Positions 17,337 through 25,835 of a stretch of DNA of 64,000 bases are shown here, one piece after another; position 1 is the stretch's first letter; the number at the start of each line of letters is the position of its first letter. The DNA comes from Lachnospiraceae bacterium (GTDB lineage: Bacteria; Bacillota; Clostridia; Lachnospirales; Lachnospiraceae). The DNA is taken from contig SVEQ01000004.1 in the NCBI GenBank assembly GCA_015057325.1, forward strand, positions 204,816-268,815, in the 5' to 3' direction. The notes beneath the pieces were generated by a model. The model was given only the letters and a program-made list of their open reading frames with translations, made no database searches and had not been told where the DNA came from. Made by a program: the position numbers and the translations under genes.

Positions 17337-18137
17337 TTAAAATACCATTTCTATTAACCTGACAAGCCAATAAATGATTGGCGCAATATATATTACGCTA
17401 TCAAAGCGGTCCAATATTCCACCGTGACCCGGAATAAGACTACTGTAATCTTTGATATCGTGATTTCTCTTAATTGCTGATGCCGCAAGATCTCCGATAA
17501 CTGATGCCATTGCAGCCACAGCCGCAACTACGCCTCCAAATACCGGTACGGTAAATGGTAACTGTTCAGGAAATACCATCGCAAATGCAATTCCGATTGC
17601 AAATGCACCAAATATTCCGCCTATGAAACCTTCAATACTCTTGTTGGGACTCACCTTAGGTGCCAACTTATGTTTTCCAAGCGCTCTTCCAAAAAAGTAA
17701 GCACAAATATCATTGCCCCAACTTGCAATAAGCAGGTAAAATACAAGATATAAACCGGATTCCATTTCACGAAGTCTAAGTACATAAGACAAAAGAACCG
17801 TAACATATACAAATATGAACAACACCTTTGCTACATCATGATCCATATACTTCGGAAAGTTGAATACATATATCGCAAGTATAACCATAAGAAGGCCTAT
17901 TATTGCAGGGAAAAACAAAAACTCTTTATTCAAAAAAATGAGAGCATAAAACGCAATTGTAAATGCATAATCAACAAACGCAAATACGGACTTTTCTAAA
18001 GAATATATTCTTAAATATTCCCAAATTCCAATTAATGATACAACCGCAAGAATACATGTTGTAACAATACCCCCGGTTAATAACGCTACCAATGTTACTA
18101 TGCCTACAAAGAAGCCCCCGATTAATCTGTCTTTCAT
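17337..18137 (-). CDS. cdsA: Phosphatidate cytidylyltransferase
   Basis: CdsA makes CDP-diacylglycerol from phosphatidate and CTP, feeding phospholipid synthesis. The 266-residue product is almost entirely membrane-spanning. It carries the family signature near its C terminus (SVIGDLAASAIKRNHDIKDY, then PGHGGILDRFDSVIY). Substrate-site residues appear earlier in NDICAYFFGRALGKHKLAPK and SPNKSIEGFIGGI. It follows uppS after six bases and precedes dxr. The PgsA at 55126-55728 would use its product. Confidence 0.96.
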   Translation of the reverse strand: MKDRLIGGFFVGIVTLVALLTGGIVTTCILAVVSLIGIWEYLRIYSLEKSVFAFVDYAFTIAFYALIFLNKEFLFFPAIIGLLMVILAIYVFNFPKYMDHDVAKVLFIFVYVTVLLSYVLRLREMESGLYLVFYLLIASWGNDICAYFFGRALGKHKLAPKVSPNKSIEGFIGGIFGAFAIGIAFAMVFPEQLPFTVPVFGGVVAAVAAMASVIGDLAASAIKRNHDIKDYSSLIPGHGGILDRFDSVIYIAPIIYWLVRLIEMVF

Positions 18138-18143
18138 ATAAAA

Positions 18144-18878
18144 TTATACCCCGCCAAATCGACGTTCCCTTCCATTATAATAACGAATTGCCGTAAGTAA
18201 ATCTTCTTTACAGAAGTCCGGCCATAATACATCTGTAAAATAAAATTCAGTATATGCAAGCTGCCATGGAAGAAAGTTAGAAAGTCTTTCCTCACCGCTT
18301 GTTCTAATAAGTAAATCAGGATCCGGCAATCCAGCCGTATCAAGACGATCACTTATCAAATCTTCTGTTATCTCGGAAACTTCAAGTTTGCCTTCACCAA
18401 CGTCCTTTGCAATATCCGCTACCGCACGTCTAATCTCATCACGTCCGCCGTAATTAATAGCAATAGTAAACTTAAGACCGGAATTGTTGACCGTAGCTTC
18501 TTCAAGCTCATTTATACGCTTAACAAGCTTAGGATCAAGACCTGTCTTGTCACCAATTACGCGAACGCACATATTATTCTTTGTAGAACGCTCAATACAA
18601 TCAATAAGATATTTGCCAAGAAGCTTCATAAGGGCATCTACTTCATCCTTTGAACGCTTCCAATTCTCAGTAGAAAATGCATAAACGGTTACATACTCTA
18701 TCCCCATATTATATGCATCTTCAATTATTTGTTCTACTGTTTTTGAACCTTGAACATGACCATAGTTTCTGGGCATATTTCTCTTCTTTGCCCATCTTCC
18801 GTTACCATCAAGAATAATGGCAACATGTTTGGGTACGTTAAGATTTTCGTCTTTGATTGCTTTAAGTATCTTTTCCAA
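18144..18878 (-). CDS. uppS: Undecaprenyl diphosphate synthase
   Basis: UppS extends farnesyl diphosphate to the C55 lipid carrier for cell-wall synthesis. The 244-residue protein has the cis-prenyltransferase signature HVAIILDGNGRWAKKRNMPR with its catalytic Asp. Later conserved parts are YVTVYAFSTENWKRS and INYGGRDEI. The C-terminal substrate motif is PDPDLLIRTSGEERLSNFLP, followed by QLAYTEFYF. It sits between frr and cdsA, a conserved Firmicute order, and joins isoprenoid supply to wall synthesis. Confidence 0.97.
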   Translation of the reverse strand: MEKILKAIKDENLNVPKHVAIILDGNGRWAKKRNMPRNYGHVQGSKTVEQIIEDAYNMGIEYVTVYAFSTENWKRSKDEVDALMKLLGKYLIDCIERSTKNNMCVRVIGDKTGLDPKLVKRINELEEATVNNSGLKFTIAINYGGRDEIRRAVADIAKDVGEGKLEVSEITEDLISDRLDTAGLPDPDLLIRTSGEERLSNFLPWQLAYTEFYFTDVLWPDFCKEDLLTAIRYYNGRERRFGGV

Positions 18879-18892
18879 AGCGACCTCCGATA

Positions 18893-19438
18893 TTATACAG
18901 TCATAATCTCTTTTGACTTATTCTCTACAGTTGCATCAATACGCTCAACGAACTTATCTGTAAGCTTCTGAACCTTATCCTCGTACTCTTTCTCTTCGTC
19001 CTCAGATATCTCGCTGGCCTTAAGCTGCTTCTTGAAATAATCGTTAGCATCACGTCTTACATTACGTACTGCAACTTTAGCGTTCTCGCCCTTTTTCTTG
19101 ATATCTTTAACAAGTTCTTTACGTCTTTCCTCTGTAAGTTCAGGGAAATTAAGAATAACTGACTTACCATCATTGTTTGGTGTAAGACCGAGATCAGAAC
19201 AAAGAATTGCCTTCTCAATCTCCTTGAGTAATGAAGACTCCCAAGGTGTAATCAAAATAGTTCTTGCTTCAGGAACACTAACGTTACCAACCTGCTGAAG
19301 CGGTGTTGGTGTTCCATAATATTCTACTTTGATTTTATTTAAAATATTCGGATTAGCTCTGCCTGCACGAATATTAGAAAATTCGTTCTCCAAGCTATCA
19401 ATAGTCTTTTCCATTTTCTCTTCAAATTGTTTTAACAT
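18893..19438 (-). CDS. frr: Ribosome recycling factor
   Basis: Frr splits the post-termination ribosome together with EF-G. The 181-residue length is typical. The conserved segments are FSNIRAGRANPNILNKIKVE, YYGTPTPLQQVGNVSVPEAR and PFEL-type middle NFPELTEERRKELVKDIKKK. The helices of the long arm are recognisable. It follows pyrH at 44 bases and precedes uppS at 14 bases, the usual pyrH-frr-uppS-cdsA cluster. Confidence 0.97.
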   Translation of the reverse strand: MLKQFEEKMEKTIDSLENEFSNIRAGRANPNILNKIKVEYYGTPTPLQQVGNVSVPEARTILITPWESSLLKEIEKAILCSDLGLTPNNDGKSVILNFPELTEERRKELVKDIKKKGENAKVAVRNVRRDANDYFKKQLKASEISEDEEKEYEDKVQKLTDKFVERIDATVENKSKEIMTV

Positions 19439-19482
19439 TGTATGTTCCTCCTGATATATTAAACTCTAATTATTTTTCTTAT

Positions 19483-20184
19483 TTATGCTTCAATAAATGT
19501 TCCGTTAGACTTACCTGTCATAGCATTGAGTATTCCGTCTTTGTCATTAAGACCGAATAACATCATTGGCATATGATTCTCCATTGCAAGAACAGCTGAT
19601 GCCAAATCAATAACACCTAACTGATTATCAACAATATCCTTCATCTGCATCTTGTCATACTTCTTGGCATTAGGATTAACCTTAGGATCACTATCATATA
19701 CACCGTCAATCGCCTTACCGGCAAGAATAATATCAGCCTCTATCTCTACAGCAAAAAGCACTGTGGACATATCCGTTGAAAAATAAGGATGACCTGTTCC
19801 GCCCGCAAAGAAAACAACCTCATTATTATTAAGTGCTTCAAGTGCAGCGTCTTTTGCAAATAACTCTGTAACGTTACCACAAACAAACGGTGACATTATT
19901 CTTGTCTTAAGTCCTACACTTCTAAACATTTCAGATGCATAAAGACAATTCATAACCGTTGCAAGCATTCCAATCTGATCAGCTTTAACTCTGTCCATAT
20001 TTTCAGAGGTTCTTCCCCGCCAGAAGTTACCGCCACCTATTACAACAGCAACCTGCTTACCCAAATCAACAGCCTCTTTGACCTGTCTTGCAGCCTCAAG
20101 AACAGTTGCTTCATCAAAACCTTGATGTTTATCTCCGGCAAGTGCCTCGCCGCTTAATTTTAAAAGAATTCTATCTGTTTTCAC
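19483..20184 (-). CDS. pyrH: UMP kinase
   Basis: PyrH phosphorylates UMP to UDP. The 233-residue amino-acid-kinase-fold protein has RILLKLSGEALAGDKHQGFD at the N terminus. It also has the glycine-rich loop VAVVIGGGNFWRG, the acceptor region NEVVFFAGGTGHPYFSTDM, and KAIDGVYDSDPKVNPNAKKY. Its length and motif order are standard. A GGAGG site precedes its ATG. It is 12 bases downstream of the bactofilin gene on the same strand. Confidence 0.97.
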   Translation of the reverse strand: MKTDRILLKLSGEALAGDKHQGFDEATVLEAARQVKEAVDLGKQVAVVIGGGNFWRGRTSENMDRVKADQIGMLATVMNCLYASEMFRSVGLKTRIMSPFVCGNVTELFAKDAALEALNNNEVVFFAGGTGHPYFSTDMSTVLFAVEIEADIILAGKAIDGVYDSDPKVNPNAKKYDKMQMKDIVDNQLGVIDLASAVLAMENHMPMMLFGLNDKDGILNAMTGKSNGTFIEA

Positions 20185-20196
20185 TATGAGTTCCTC

Positions 20197-21735
20197 CTAT
20201 GCGAAAAAGCTCTTAACGTCGATATCTGAATACGCCTGTGAAACAAAACCTTCAAGTACCGCACCGTTATTAATCTGAACTGAACGCGACTTAATATTAC
20301 CCATTATAACTGCTGTAGAATCAACAATAACAGGTCCCTTAACATCGATGTCACCATTAACCGCACCTGCAATTACGGCAGACTCACCTTCAATGTTACC
20401 AATAACCATAGAACCTACACCAAGCTTGATGCTTCCGTAAGACTTAACATCTCCTTCAATCTTTGATCCGTTCGCATATAACTCTCCGGCAGTAATATTA
20501 CCTGTAACGCTACCACCAACAACAACTTTGCCCTTACTTGTGAGGTTACCCTCAACTCTACCGATTACATCAATCGAACCGTCAGTCTCAAGATCACCAT
20601 GGATAACTGAACCCTTTGTGATATAAGTTGTTTCTGTATCTGCATCGTCCATGCTAAACGGCTTCTCTTCCGGTGCCTTAGCCGGTGCGCTTTCTACTGA
20701 TTTGATTGAAATTACATCTTTTTCCTCTGCCATTGAATTGTCCTCCAAATCCTTCTTAATATCTTCTGCTATATCTTCTGCGGTTACCGCTTTTGTTTCT
20801 TCTACTACAGGTTCTTCTACTGCAGGCTCCTCTGCTACAGTTTCTTCTACTACAGGTTCCTCTGCCGCAGGTTCTTCTGCCACAAGTTCATCTGTTACAG
20901 GTTCTTCCGCCGCAAGCTCTTCTGCCGCAGATTCCTCTCCTACAGTTTTTTCTGCCACAGGTTTCTCTGCTACAGGTTCCTCAACTGCAGGTTCTTCTGC
21001 CACAGGTTCCTCCGTTACAGGTTCTTCTGCTACAGGCTCCTCCGCCATCGATTCCTCTGCTGTCTGCGCAATCATATCAGCAAGATTCATCTGTTCCATA
21101 ACAGGTTCTTCCTTCTGAGTTTCTTCAACAGGTTCTTCCTTCTGAGTTTCTTCAACAGGTTCCGGCTCCTTATCTTCCTCACTTTCCTTAATTTCGTCCA
21201 TAACAGCCGAATTAAGTTCCTCGTTCTCTACAGGGGCAAGTTCTTCTTGCTCATCATTTTCTATTGCTTCAGCACCCTTAAAATCACCATTGGCAATGCT
21301 ATCAAGAAGTGCTTCAAGATCTTCTTTTGTATCAACCGGTGTTGTTTCAGGTTCAGCCGGTGCAGGTGTTTCTGCTGCCTCCTCCTGAATCTTTTCCTGC
21401 TTTGCAGATAACTGACTAAGCAAATCATCGACTGACATATCCATTGTATTAACTTCTAAGTCGTCATCTAAAAGCATCTGTGCCTGATCATCACTATATA
21501 ATTCCTTATCTAACAATGCATCGATATTATCTGTCATATCTTCAGGTGCAATGTCTTCATAATCCTTCTGTTCTGTATCAAGCAGGCTCTGCTCTAACTC
21601 CTTCTTGTATACCTTAGGCTCATCTGTTGCAGCGGGTTTACTTGTAACATTATCATCATATACCTCATTGCCATCCGGAATAAGCTCATTCATAGCTTGT
21701 TTTAAATCCGATTTGAAATCCTTAAAAAAACTCAT
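20197..21735 (-). CDS. Bactofilin-like polymer-forming protein with long acidic repeat region
   Basis: The C-terminal 130 residues of this 512-residue protein form a bactofilin beta-helix (TYITKGSVIHGDLETDGSID, then VEGNLTSKGKVVVGGSVTGN and further strands). Bactofilins polymerise into cytoskeletal filaments that locate wall enzymes. The N-terminal three quarters are acidic and disordered, with two copies of VEETQKEEP and a long run of EEPVAEEPAVEEP-type units at about residues 225-318. The start ATG overlaps the upstream gene stop by four bases (ATGA). The long extension is unusual, since typical bactofilins are 100-200 residues. The small membrane protein directly upstream may anchor or regulate it. 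Confidence 0.87.
   Translation of the reverse strand: MSFFKDFKSDLKQAMNELIPDGNEVYDDNVTSKPAATDEPKVYKKELEQSLLDTEQKDYEDIAPEDMTDNIDALLDKELYSDDQAQMLLDDDLEVNTMDMSVDDLLSQLSAKQEKIQEEAAETPAPAEPETTPVDTKEDLEALLDSIANGDFKGAEAIENDEQEELAPVENEELNSAVMDEIKESEEDKEPEPVEETQKEEPVEETQKEEPVMEQMNLADMIAQTAEESMAEEPVAEEPVTEEPVAEEPAVEEPVAEKPVAEKTVGEESAAEELAAEEPVTDELVAEEPAAEEPVVEETVAEEPAVEEPVVEETKAVTAEDIAEDIKKDLEDNSMAEEKDVISIKSVESAPAKAPEEKPFSMDDADTETTYITKGSVIHGDLETDGSIDVIGRVEGNLTSKGKVVVGGSVTGNITAGELYANGSKIEGDVKSYGSIKLGVGSMVIGNIEGESAVIAGAVNGDIDVKGPVIVDSTAVIMGNIKSRSVQINNGAVLEGFVSQAYSDIDVKSFFA
20780..21062 (-). repeat. Tandem low-complexity repeat within the bactofilin gene
   Basis: The DNA repeats an imperfect 12- to 15-base unit coding for (V/T/A)-(A/V)-E-E-(P/T/S), about 19 copies. 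Many units share the bases CAGGTTCTTCTG on the plus strand. Such arrays change length by slippage, so copy number may vary between strains. Confidence 0.8.
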
Positions 21736-21965
21736 ATTATCCTCCCTATGTCTTTGATATTTGCTTCCATATAATATGTATTATCTGATATTAATTGATT
21801 CATTCGGTTCTCTAAATGCAAAACCTTATATATCAATACAATATTCAAAATCATTGAAACGAACAGCAACAAAACAAATATAAATACTATAAATGTCTTC
21901 ATCCGCTTAATACGATTTTTTCTCTTAAGTGCCTTAAGTGCATCATCTTCGTGTGTTTTCGGCAT
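21732..21965 (-). CDS. Small single-pass membrane protein upstream of bactofilin
   Basis: The 77-residue product starts MPKTHEDDALKALKRKNRIK. A very basic segment precedes one membrane helix (IVFIFVLLLFVSMILNIVLI), and a short outside or coiled tail of about 30 residues follows. I chose the ATG at 21965 because AGGAG lies seven bases upstream; the longer frame starting with TTG at 21995 has no site. The four-base overlap with the bactofilin gene implies coupling. No known family is recognised. Confidence 0.75.
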   Translation of the reverse strand: MPKTHEDDALKALKRKNRIKRMKTFIVFIFVLLLFVSMILNIVLIYKVLHLENRMNQLISDNTYYMEANIKDIGRII

Positions 21966-22027
21966 TTTAAAAGCTCCTAACATATATATTGGCAATGCTT
22001 ATTCTACTCTTAAGCACCGCAAACTTC

Positions 22028-22033
22028 ATTATA
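22028..22033 (-). promoter_or_regulatory. Candidate -10 element for the bactofilin operon
   Basis: A perfect TATAAT on the minus strand lies 63 bases before the start of the small membrane protein, just past the rpmF terminator. The expected -35 position reads only TTTTAT, so the call rests on the -10 and on location. Confidence 0.4.
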
Positions 22034-22057
22034 ACATACTTTATAGCAAAATAAAAC

Positions 22058-22087
22058 AAAAAAATCGAGCAGGATAACCTACTCGAT
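22058..22087 (-). terminator. Terminator after rpmF
   Basis: The hairpin ATCGAG / CTCGAT extends inward through AGG/CCT with one mismatch and an ATAA-type loop. Seven Ts follow on the minus strand. It lies about 20 bases after the rpmF stop. Confidence 0.85.
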
Positions 22088-22108
22088 TCTCTCATTTAAT
22101 AATCAAAA

Positions 22109-22291
22109 TTATGCTTCGATGATTTCTTTCTTGTTATAGCTTCCACACTTCTTACATACTCTGTGAGGAACCATTAACTCTCCGCACTTAGAACACTTAA
22201 CTAAAGTAGGAGCTGTCATCTTCCAATTAGCTCTTCTCTTATCTCTTCTACCTTTTGAAGATTTGTTCTTAGGACATATAGACATATTCAC
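22109..22291 (-). CDS. rpmF: 50S ribosomal protein L32
   Basis: The 60-residue protein of the large ribosomal subunit starts MNMSICPKNKSSKGRRDKRR. It holds a zinc ribbon of the CxxC type (CSKCGELMVPHRVCKKCGSY). Loss of these cysteines marks zinc-independent paralogues, so this is the zinc-containing form. The start overlaps the upstream DUF177 gene stop by four bases, as in most Firmicutes. A terminator follows. Confidence 0.96.
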   Translation of the reverse strand: MNMSICPKNKSSKGRRDKRRANWKMTAPTLVKCSKCGELMVPHRVCKKCGSYNKKEIIEA

Positions 22292-22821
22292 ACCTCCTTA
22301 AATTGATTGAAGATATCACTAAAAACTGCCATTCTTGGATCCGGAACCGTCTGGTCACAGTTACATGAACTCTTATTCAGATTGGTTCCACACACCTTAC
22401 AAATTCCTAGACAATCATCTTTGCAGATAACATTCATCGGTATTACGGTGTATAACTCATCCAAAACGAGCCTGTCTACATCCAAATTACAGTCTTCAAT
22501 ATAGCTTATCTCATCAGCCTCCGACGGATCATCAGTATAATCTACGTTCTTGGCTGTATCGACAGTTCTTGATATTGAAAGATTATATTCACATTGAATC
22601 TCTTCAAGACATCTGCTGCAAACTCTTGTAACATCAAGACTTACATCACCCTTAATAATAAGTGTATCCTTATCTGCATGATTAAGTGTAAGTGTAAATG
22701 GTTCCTTTGTGGAAATCTTAAGCATCTCTCCACCAAAATCACCTTGTAAATCCTTGATGTCTACATCAACTTGTTGTTGCTTACCTGCAACAGAAATAAT
22801 GTCATATAAGTTAATTATCAT
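22288..22821 (-). CDS. YceD/DUF177 family protein
   Basis: This 177-residue protein belongs to the family that almost always precedes rpmF and is linked to 23S rRNA maturation or ribosome assembly. Cysteine pairs suggest a metal site: CSRCLEE in the middle and CKDDCLGICKVCGTNLNKSS near the C terminus. The N-terminal half has the family beta structure. It overlaps rpmF by four bases, and a perfect-consensus promoter lies 30 bases upstream. The exact biochemical function is unsettled. Confidence 0.9.
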   Translation of the reverse strand: MIINLYDIISVAGKQQQVDVDIKDLQGDFGGEMLKISTKEPFTLTLNHADKDTLIIKGDVSLDVTRVCSRCLEEIQCEYNLSISRTVDTAKNVDYTDDPSEADEISYIEDCNLDVDRLVLDELYTVIPMNVICKDDCLGICKVCGTNLNKSSCNCDQTVPDPRMAVFSDIFNQFKEV

Positions 22822-22850
22822 AGATAATCTCCCAAACTCACACGTCAGAT

Positions 22851-22879
22851 ATTATACATACATAAAAAATGTTTGTCAA
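22851..22879 (-). promoter_or_regulatory. Perfect-consensus sigma-A promoter for yceD-rpmF
   Basis: On the minus strand this reads TTGACA (22874-22879), a 17-base spacer, and TATAAT (22851-22856). Both hexamers match the consensus exactly at the optimal spacing. It lies in the gap between ackA and the DUF177 gene and suits strong constitutive ribosomal-gene expression. Confidence 0.9.
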
Positions 22880-22925
22880 CAATCTTTTTCGTTATTTTTT
22901 AAAATTTATACAATATGTAGCATTT

Positions 22926-24113
22926 TTATATCAATGCAAGTGTCTCTCTTGCGATTGCGAGCTCCTCATTTGTTGGTATTACATATACCTTAACCTTAGA
23001 ATCTGTTGTAGAAATCATAAGTTCTTCGCCACGCTTTGAGTTAGCTTCCTCATCAAGATTAATTCCAAGATAATTAAGATAACCCATAATCTTTCTGCGC
23101 ATTGTAATATTATTCTCACCGATTCCTGCTGTAAATGCTATTCCGTCAACACCATTTAATGCAGCTACATAAGAGCCAATGTAAAGTGCAGCTCTATATG
23201 CAAACATTTCCAAAGCAAGCTCAGCTCTTTCGTTGCCGTCATTAGCCGCTGCCTCAAGGTCTCTAAAATCACTTGATACACCTGATATACCTTCAACACC
23301 TGACTTCTTATTAAGAATAGTAAGAACCTCATCAATTGACTTGTTAAGCTTTCCGGCAAGGAATTGAACAACTGCCGGATCAATACTTCCGCTTCTTGTT
23401 CCCATGATAAGACCGTCAAGTGGAGTAAATCCCATACTTGTATCAACCGACTCGCCGTTCTTAACAGCAGTAATTGAAGAACCATTACCTAAATGGCAAA
23501 TGATTACCTTTGACTCACCATTCTCTTTGCCAAGCAACTGTAATAATCTCTTTGAAACGAAACTGTGAGAAGTTCCGTGGAAACCATACTTACGAACCTT
23601 GTACTCATCGTAATAGTCAAAAGGTACACCATACATATATGCCTTAGCAGGCATTGTCTGATGAAACGCTGTATCAAATACAGCAACCATTGGTGTATTA
23701 GGCATTAATTCCCTGCATGCAGAAATACCAATAAGATTTGCAGGATTATGAAGAGGGGCAAGATCATTACATTCCTCAATAGCTTTAATTACTTCATCTG
23801 TAATTACTACAGAACTTGCAAACTTCTCTCCGCCATGAACTATTCTGTGTCCAACAGCACCAATCTCCGATAGTTCATTTATAACACCATGCTCGCTGTC
23901 AGTAAGTGCCTCAAGAACAAATGATACTGCACTTTTGTGGTCCGGCATCGGTTTGTCTGACTCATATTTATCCTTTCCGGCAGGTGAATGTGTAAGCCTT
24001 CCGTCTATTCCAATTCTTTCGCAAAGTCCTTTTGCAACAACCTGCTCGCTATCAGAATCAATTAACTGATACTTAAGCGATGAACTTCCGCAGTTAACAA
24101 CAAAAATATTCAT
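22926..24113 (-). CDS. ackA: Acetate kinase
   Basis: AckA interconverts acetyl phosphate plus ADP with acetate plus ATP, the energy-yielding last step of acetate fermentation. The 395-residue protein has the N-terminal [15 protein letters not shown]. It also has [66 protein letters not shown] and [11 protein letters not shown]. No phosphotransacetylase gene is adjacent here. It follows the GGDEF gene by 12 bases. No clear terminator hairpin is seen after it. Confidence 0.97.
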   Translation of the reverse strand: MNIFVVNCGSSSLKYQLIDSDSEQVVAKGLCERIGIDGRLTHSPAGKDKYESDKPMPDHKSAVSFVLEALTDSEHGVINELSEIGAVGHRIVHGGEKFASSVVITDEVIKAIEECNDLAPLHNPANLIGISACRELMPNTPMVAVFDTAFHQTMPAKAYMYGVPFDYYDEYKVRKYGFHGTSHSFVSKRLLQLLGKENGESKVIICHLGNGSSITAVKNGESVDTSMGFTPLDGLIMGTRSGSIDPAVVQFLAGKLNKSIDEVLTILNKKSGVEGISGVSSDFRDLEAAANDGNERAELALEMFAYRAALYIGSYVAALNGVDGIAFTAGIGENNITMRRKIMGYLNYLGINLDEEANSKRGEELMISTTDSKVKVYVIPTNEELAIARETLALI

Positions 24114-24125
24114 TATATATCCTCC

Positions 24126-25832
24126 TTAAGCATTGTTGTATTCCTTTTCTATTGAGCCGTCATCAACCTTAACCTGATGTCTTCCATGCTCCTTAGCATA
24201 GTACATGCACCAGTCAGCTCTCTTCAATAATTCAGTAGTATCCTTGCATACTTCAGGGAATGCGGTAACACCTACGCTCACGCTAAGATGTATGTCAAAC
24301 TCATTATATGAAACAACCTGACTACAAAGTTTTTCAAAAAGATCATTTATAATCGGTGTTGCCTCTTCCAAGTTTTTGTTAGGAAGCGCAGCAACAAATT
24401 CTTCACCGCCATATCGACAGACAAATCCGTCATACTGGTCAATGAAATCTTCTGTTACGGAAGCAATACGTTTAATTACTTCATCACCCGCAAGGTGACC
24501 GTAAGTATCATTAACATTTTTAAACTTATCGATATCAAAAAGTGCAACACTTATGCAGCTGTTCTCAAGTGCAATCTTGTATGTTGTTTCTTTAAACAAC
24601 TCATTGAAGTAAATACGATTGTTAATACCTGTCAGACCGTCTTTTCTTGCCATATTCTGCATGTCATTATAAAGTCTTGCATTATTAATTGCGATGTCGA
24701 ACTGTGCAATGATAGTGTTGTAAAATGACATATTGCCTGCAAAAAGATTGCGTCTGCTATCACCTATCATAAACAATCCATAAGGATCATCTTGACTTCC
24801 AAGCACTTTGATATAAACCGAATTAATATTAACATTACGAAGATAAGGTATCTCGTCCCAAAGCTCATCATGTATAATCTTTTCCACATCGCCGTTTGCA
24901 ATCATTTGAACATACATATCTTCCATCTGTTCTTTGATTTTGCTGTCAAGATTAGAAATCTTTGTCTGAATTGCATAGTTGGCATGCTTGTTATGATATA
25001 CGTCTTTCTTAATATAAACTGCACAAAAACCGAGTTTCTTAACATCAAAAATTGCTTCTGCGATATGATTGGATATTTTCTTTACATCAAAAGATGAGGA
25101 TAACTGTCTCATTATATCCTCTTGAACCATCATTTCATCATTAGCCTCTTTGATTTGCTTGTTCGCACGTTCAAGGTCAATTTTTTGGATGTTTAACTGA
25201 TCGTTAGTATTGCGAAGTTTGTTTTGCATATTAAGAATATTCTCGTTCTTTTCAACAATATTCTCAAATTTTCTTCTCTCATCAAGCAACTCATTGTCTT
25301 TTTGTTTAACAAAATCCGAAAGTGCATTCGTTCCACAGATAAGAACAAATCCAATAAGTAACGCTGCAAAGAACATATATATCCATTTATTGTCATGAAT
25401 AACGGTCATTCTTACAAACAAAACAATTGAAATTATAACACCCAAACCAATGATACAACCAATTGGCATTAACTTATCGGTTATATCCAATGTCAGGAAT
25501 AAATCAATTACAAAAACAAGCAGGAACGCTATTATAGACGTATTGGAATCATTTGAACTCTCTGTAAATATCAGCATAACACTCACAAGAGTACATTGCA
25601 CAAATCGAAGAACACGCAATGCAATTAGCGAATCAAAGCATCTAAACGCACGCAAAACCTCCTCGATTATTACGCAAACAACAGCGAACGTAACTGTAAT
25701 AATCGTATTCCTAAGAGAAATGTTCTTGTAAATCAACTGCAAAGCAATTCTTTGCATTACAAAAGTAATGAATACCAATCTATGCAAAAGTATATTCTTT
25801 TCCTGCAGTTTGGCTGCCATTTTAATATCCAT
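24126..25832 (-). CDS. Membrane diguanylate cyclase (GGDEF) with GAF-like sensor
   Basis: The 568-residue protein probably makes cyclic di-GMP. It has about six N-terminal membrane segments (residues 18-170) and a coiled coil (about 185-235). A GAF-like cytoplasmic segment follows (about 240-385), then a C-terminal GGDEF domain (KDGLTGINNRIYFNE, VALFDIDKFKNVNDTYGHLA, RYGGEEF near 475). The GGEEF active site is intact. No RxxD feedback-inhibition site is seen five residues before it (FIDQYDGFVC). It lies four bases downstream of the FtsA-like gene. The signal sensed is unknown. Confidence 0.92.
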   Translation of the reverse strand: MDIKMAAKLQEKNILLHRLVFITFVMQRIALQLIYKNISLRNTIITVTFAVVCVIIEEVLRAFRCFDSLIALRVLRFVQCTLVSVMLIFTESSNDSNTSIIAFLLVFVIDLFLTLDITDKLMPIGCIIGLGVIISIVLFVRMTVIHDNKWIYMFFAALLIGFVLICGTNALSDFVKQKDNELLDERRKFENIVEKNENILNMQNKLRNTNDQLNIQKIDLERANKQIKEANDEMMVQEDIMRQLSSSFDVKKISNHIAEAIFDVKKLGFCAVYIKKDVYHNKHANYAIQTKISNLDSKIKEQMEDMYVQMIANGDVEKIIHDELWDEIPYLRNVNINSVYIKVLGSQDDPYGLFMIGDSRRNLFAGNMSFYNTIIAQFDIAINNARLYNDMQNMARKDGLTGINNRIYFNELFKETTYKIALENSCISVALFDIDKFKNVNDTYGHLAGDEVIKRIASVTEDFIDQYDGFVCRYGGEEFVAALPNKNLEEATPIINDLFEKLCSQVVSYNEFDIHLSVSVGVTAFPEVCKDTTELLKRADWCMYYAKEHGRHQVKVDDGSIEKEYNNA

Positions 25833-25835
25833 AAA

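Noticed and set aside
20651..21118. Ser/Thr-rich plus-strand frame opposite the bactofilin gene
   Set aside because: It is the antisense of the Glu/Pro/Val repeat and has no ribosome site; the minus-strand gene explains it.
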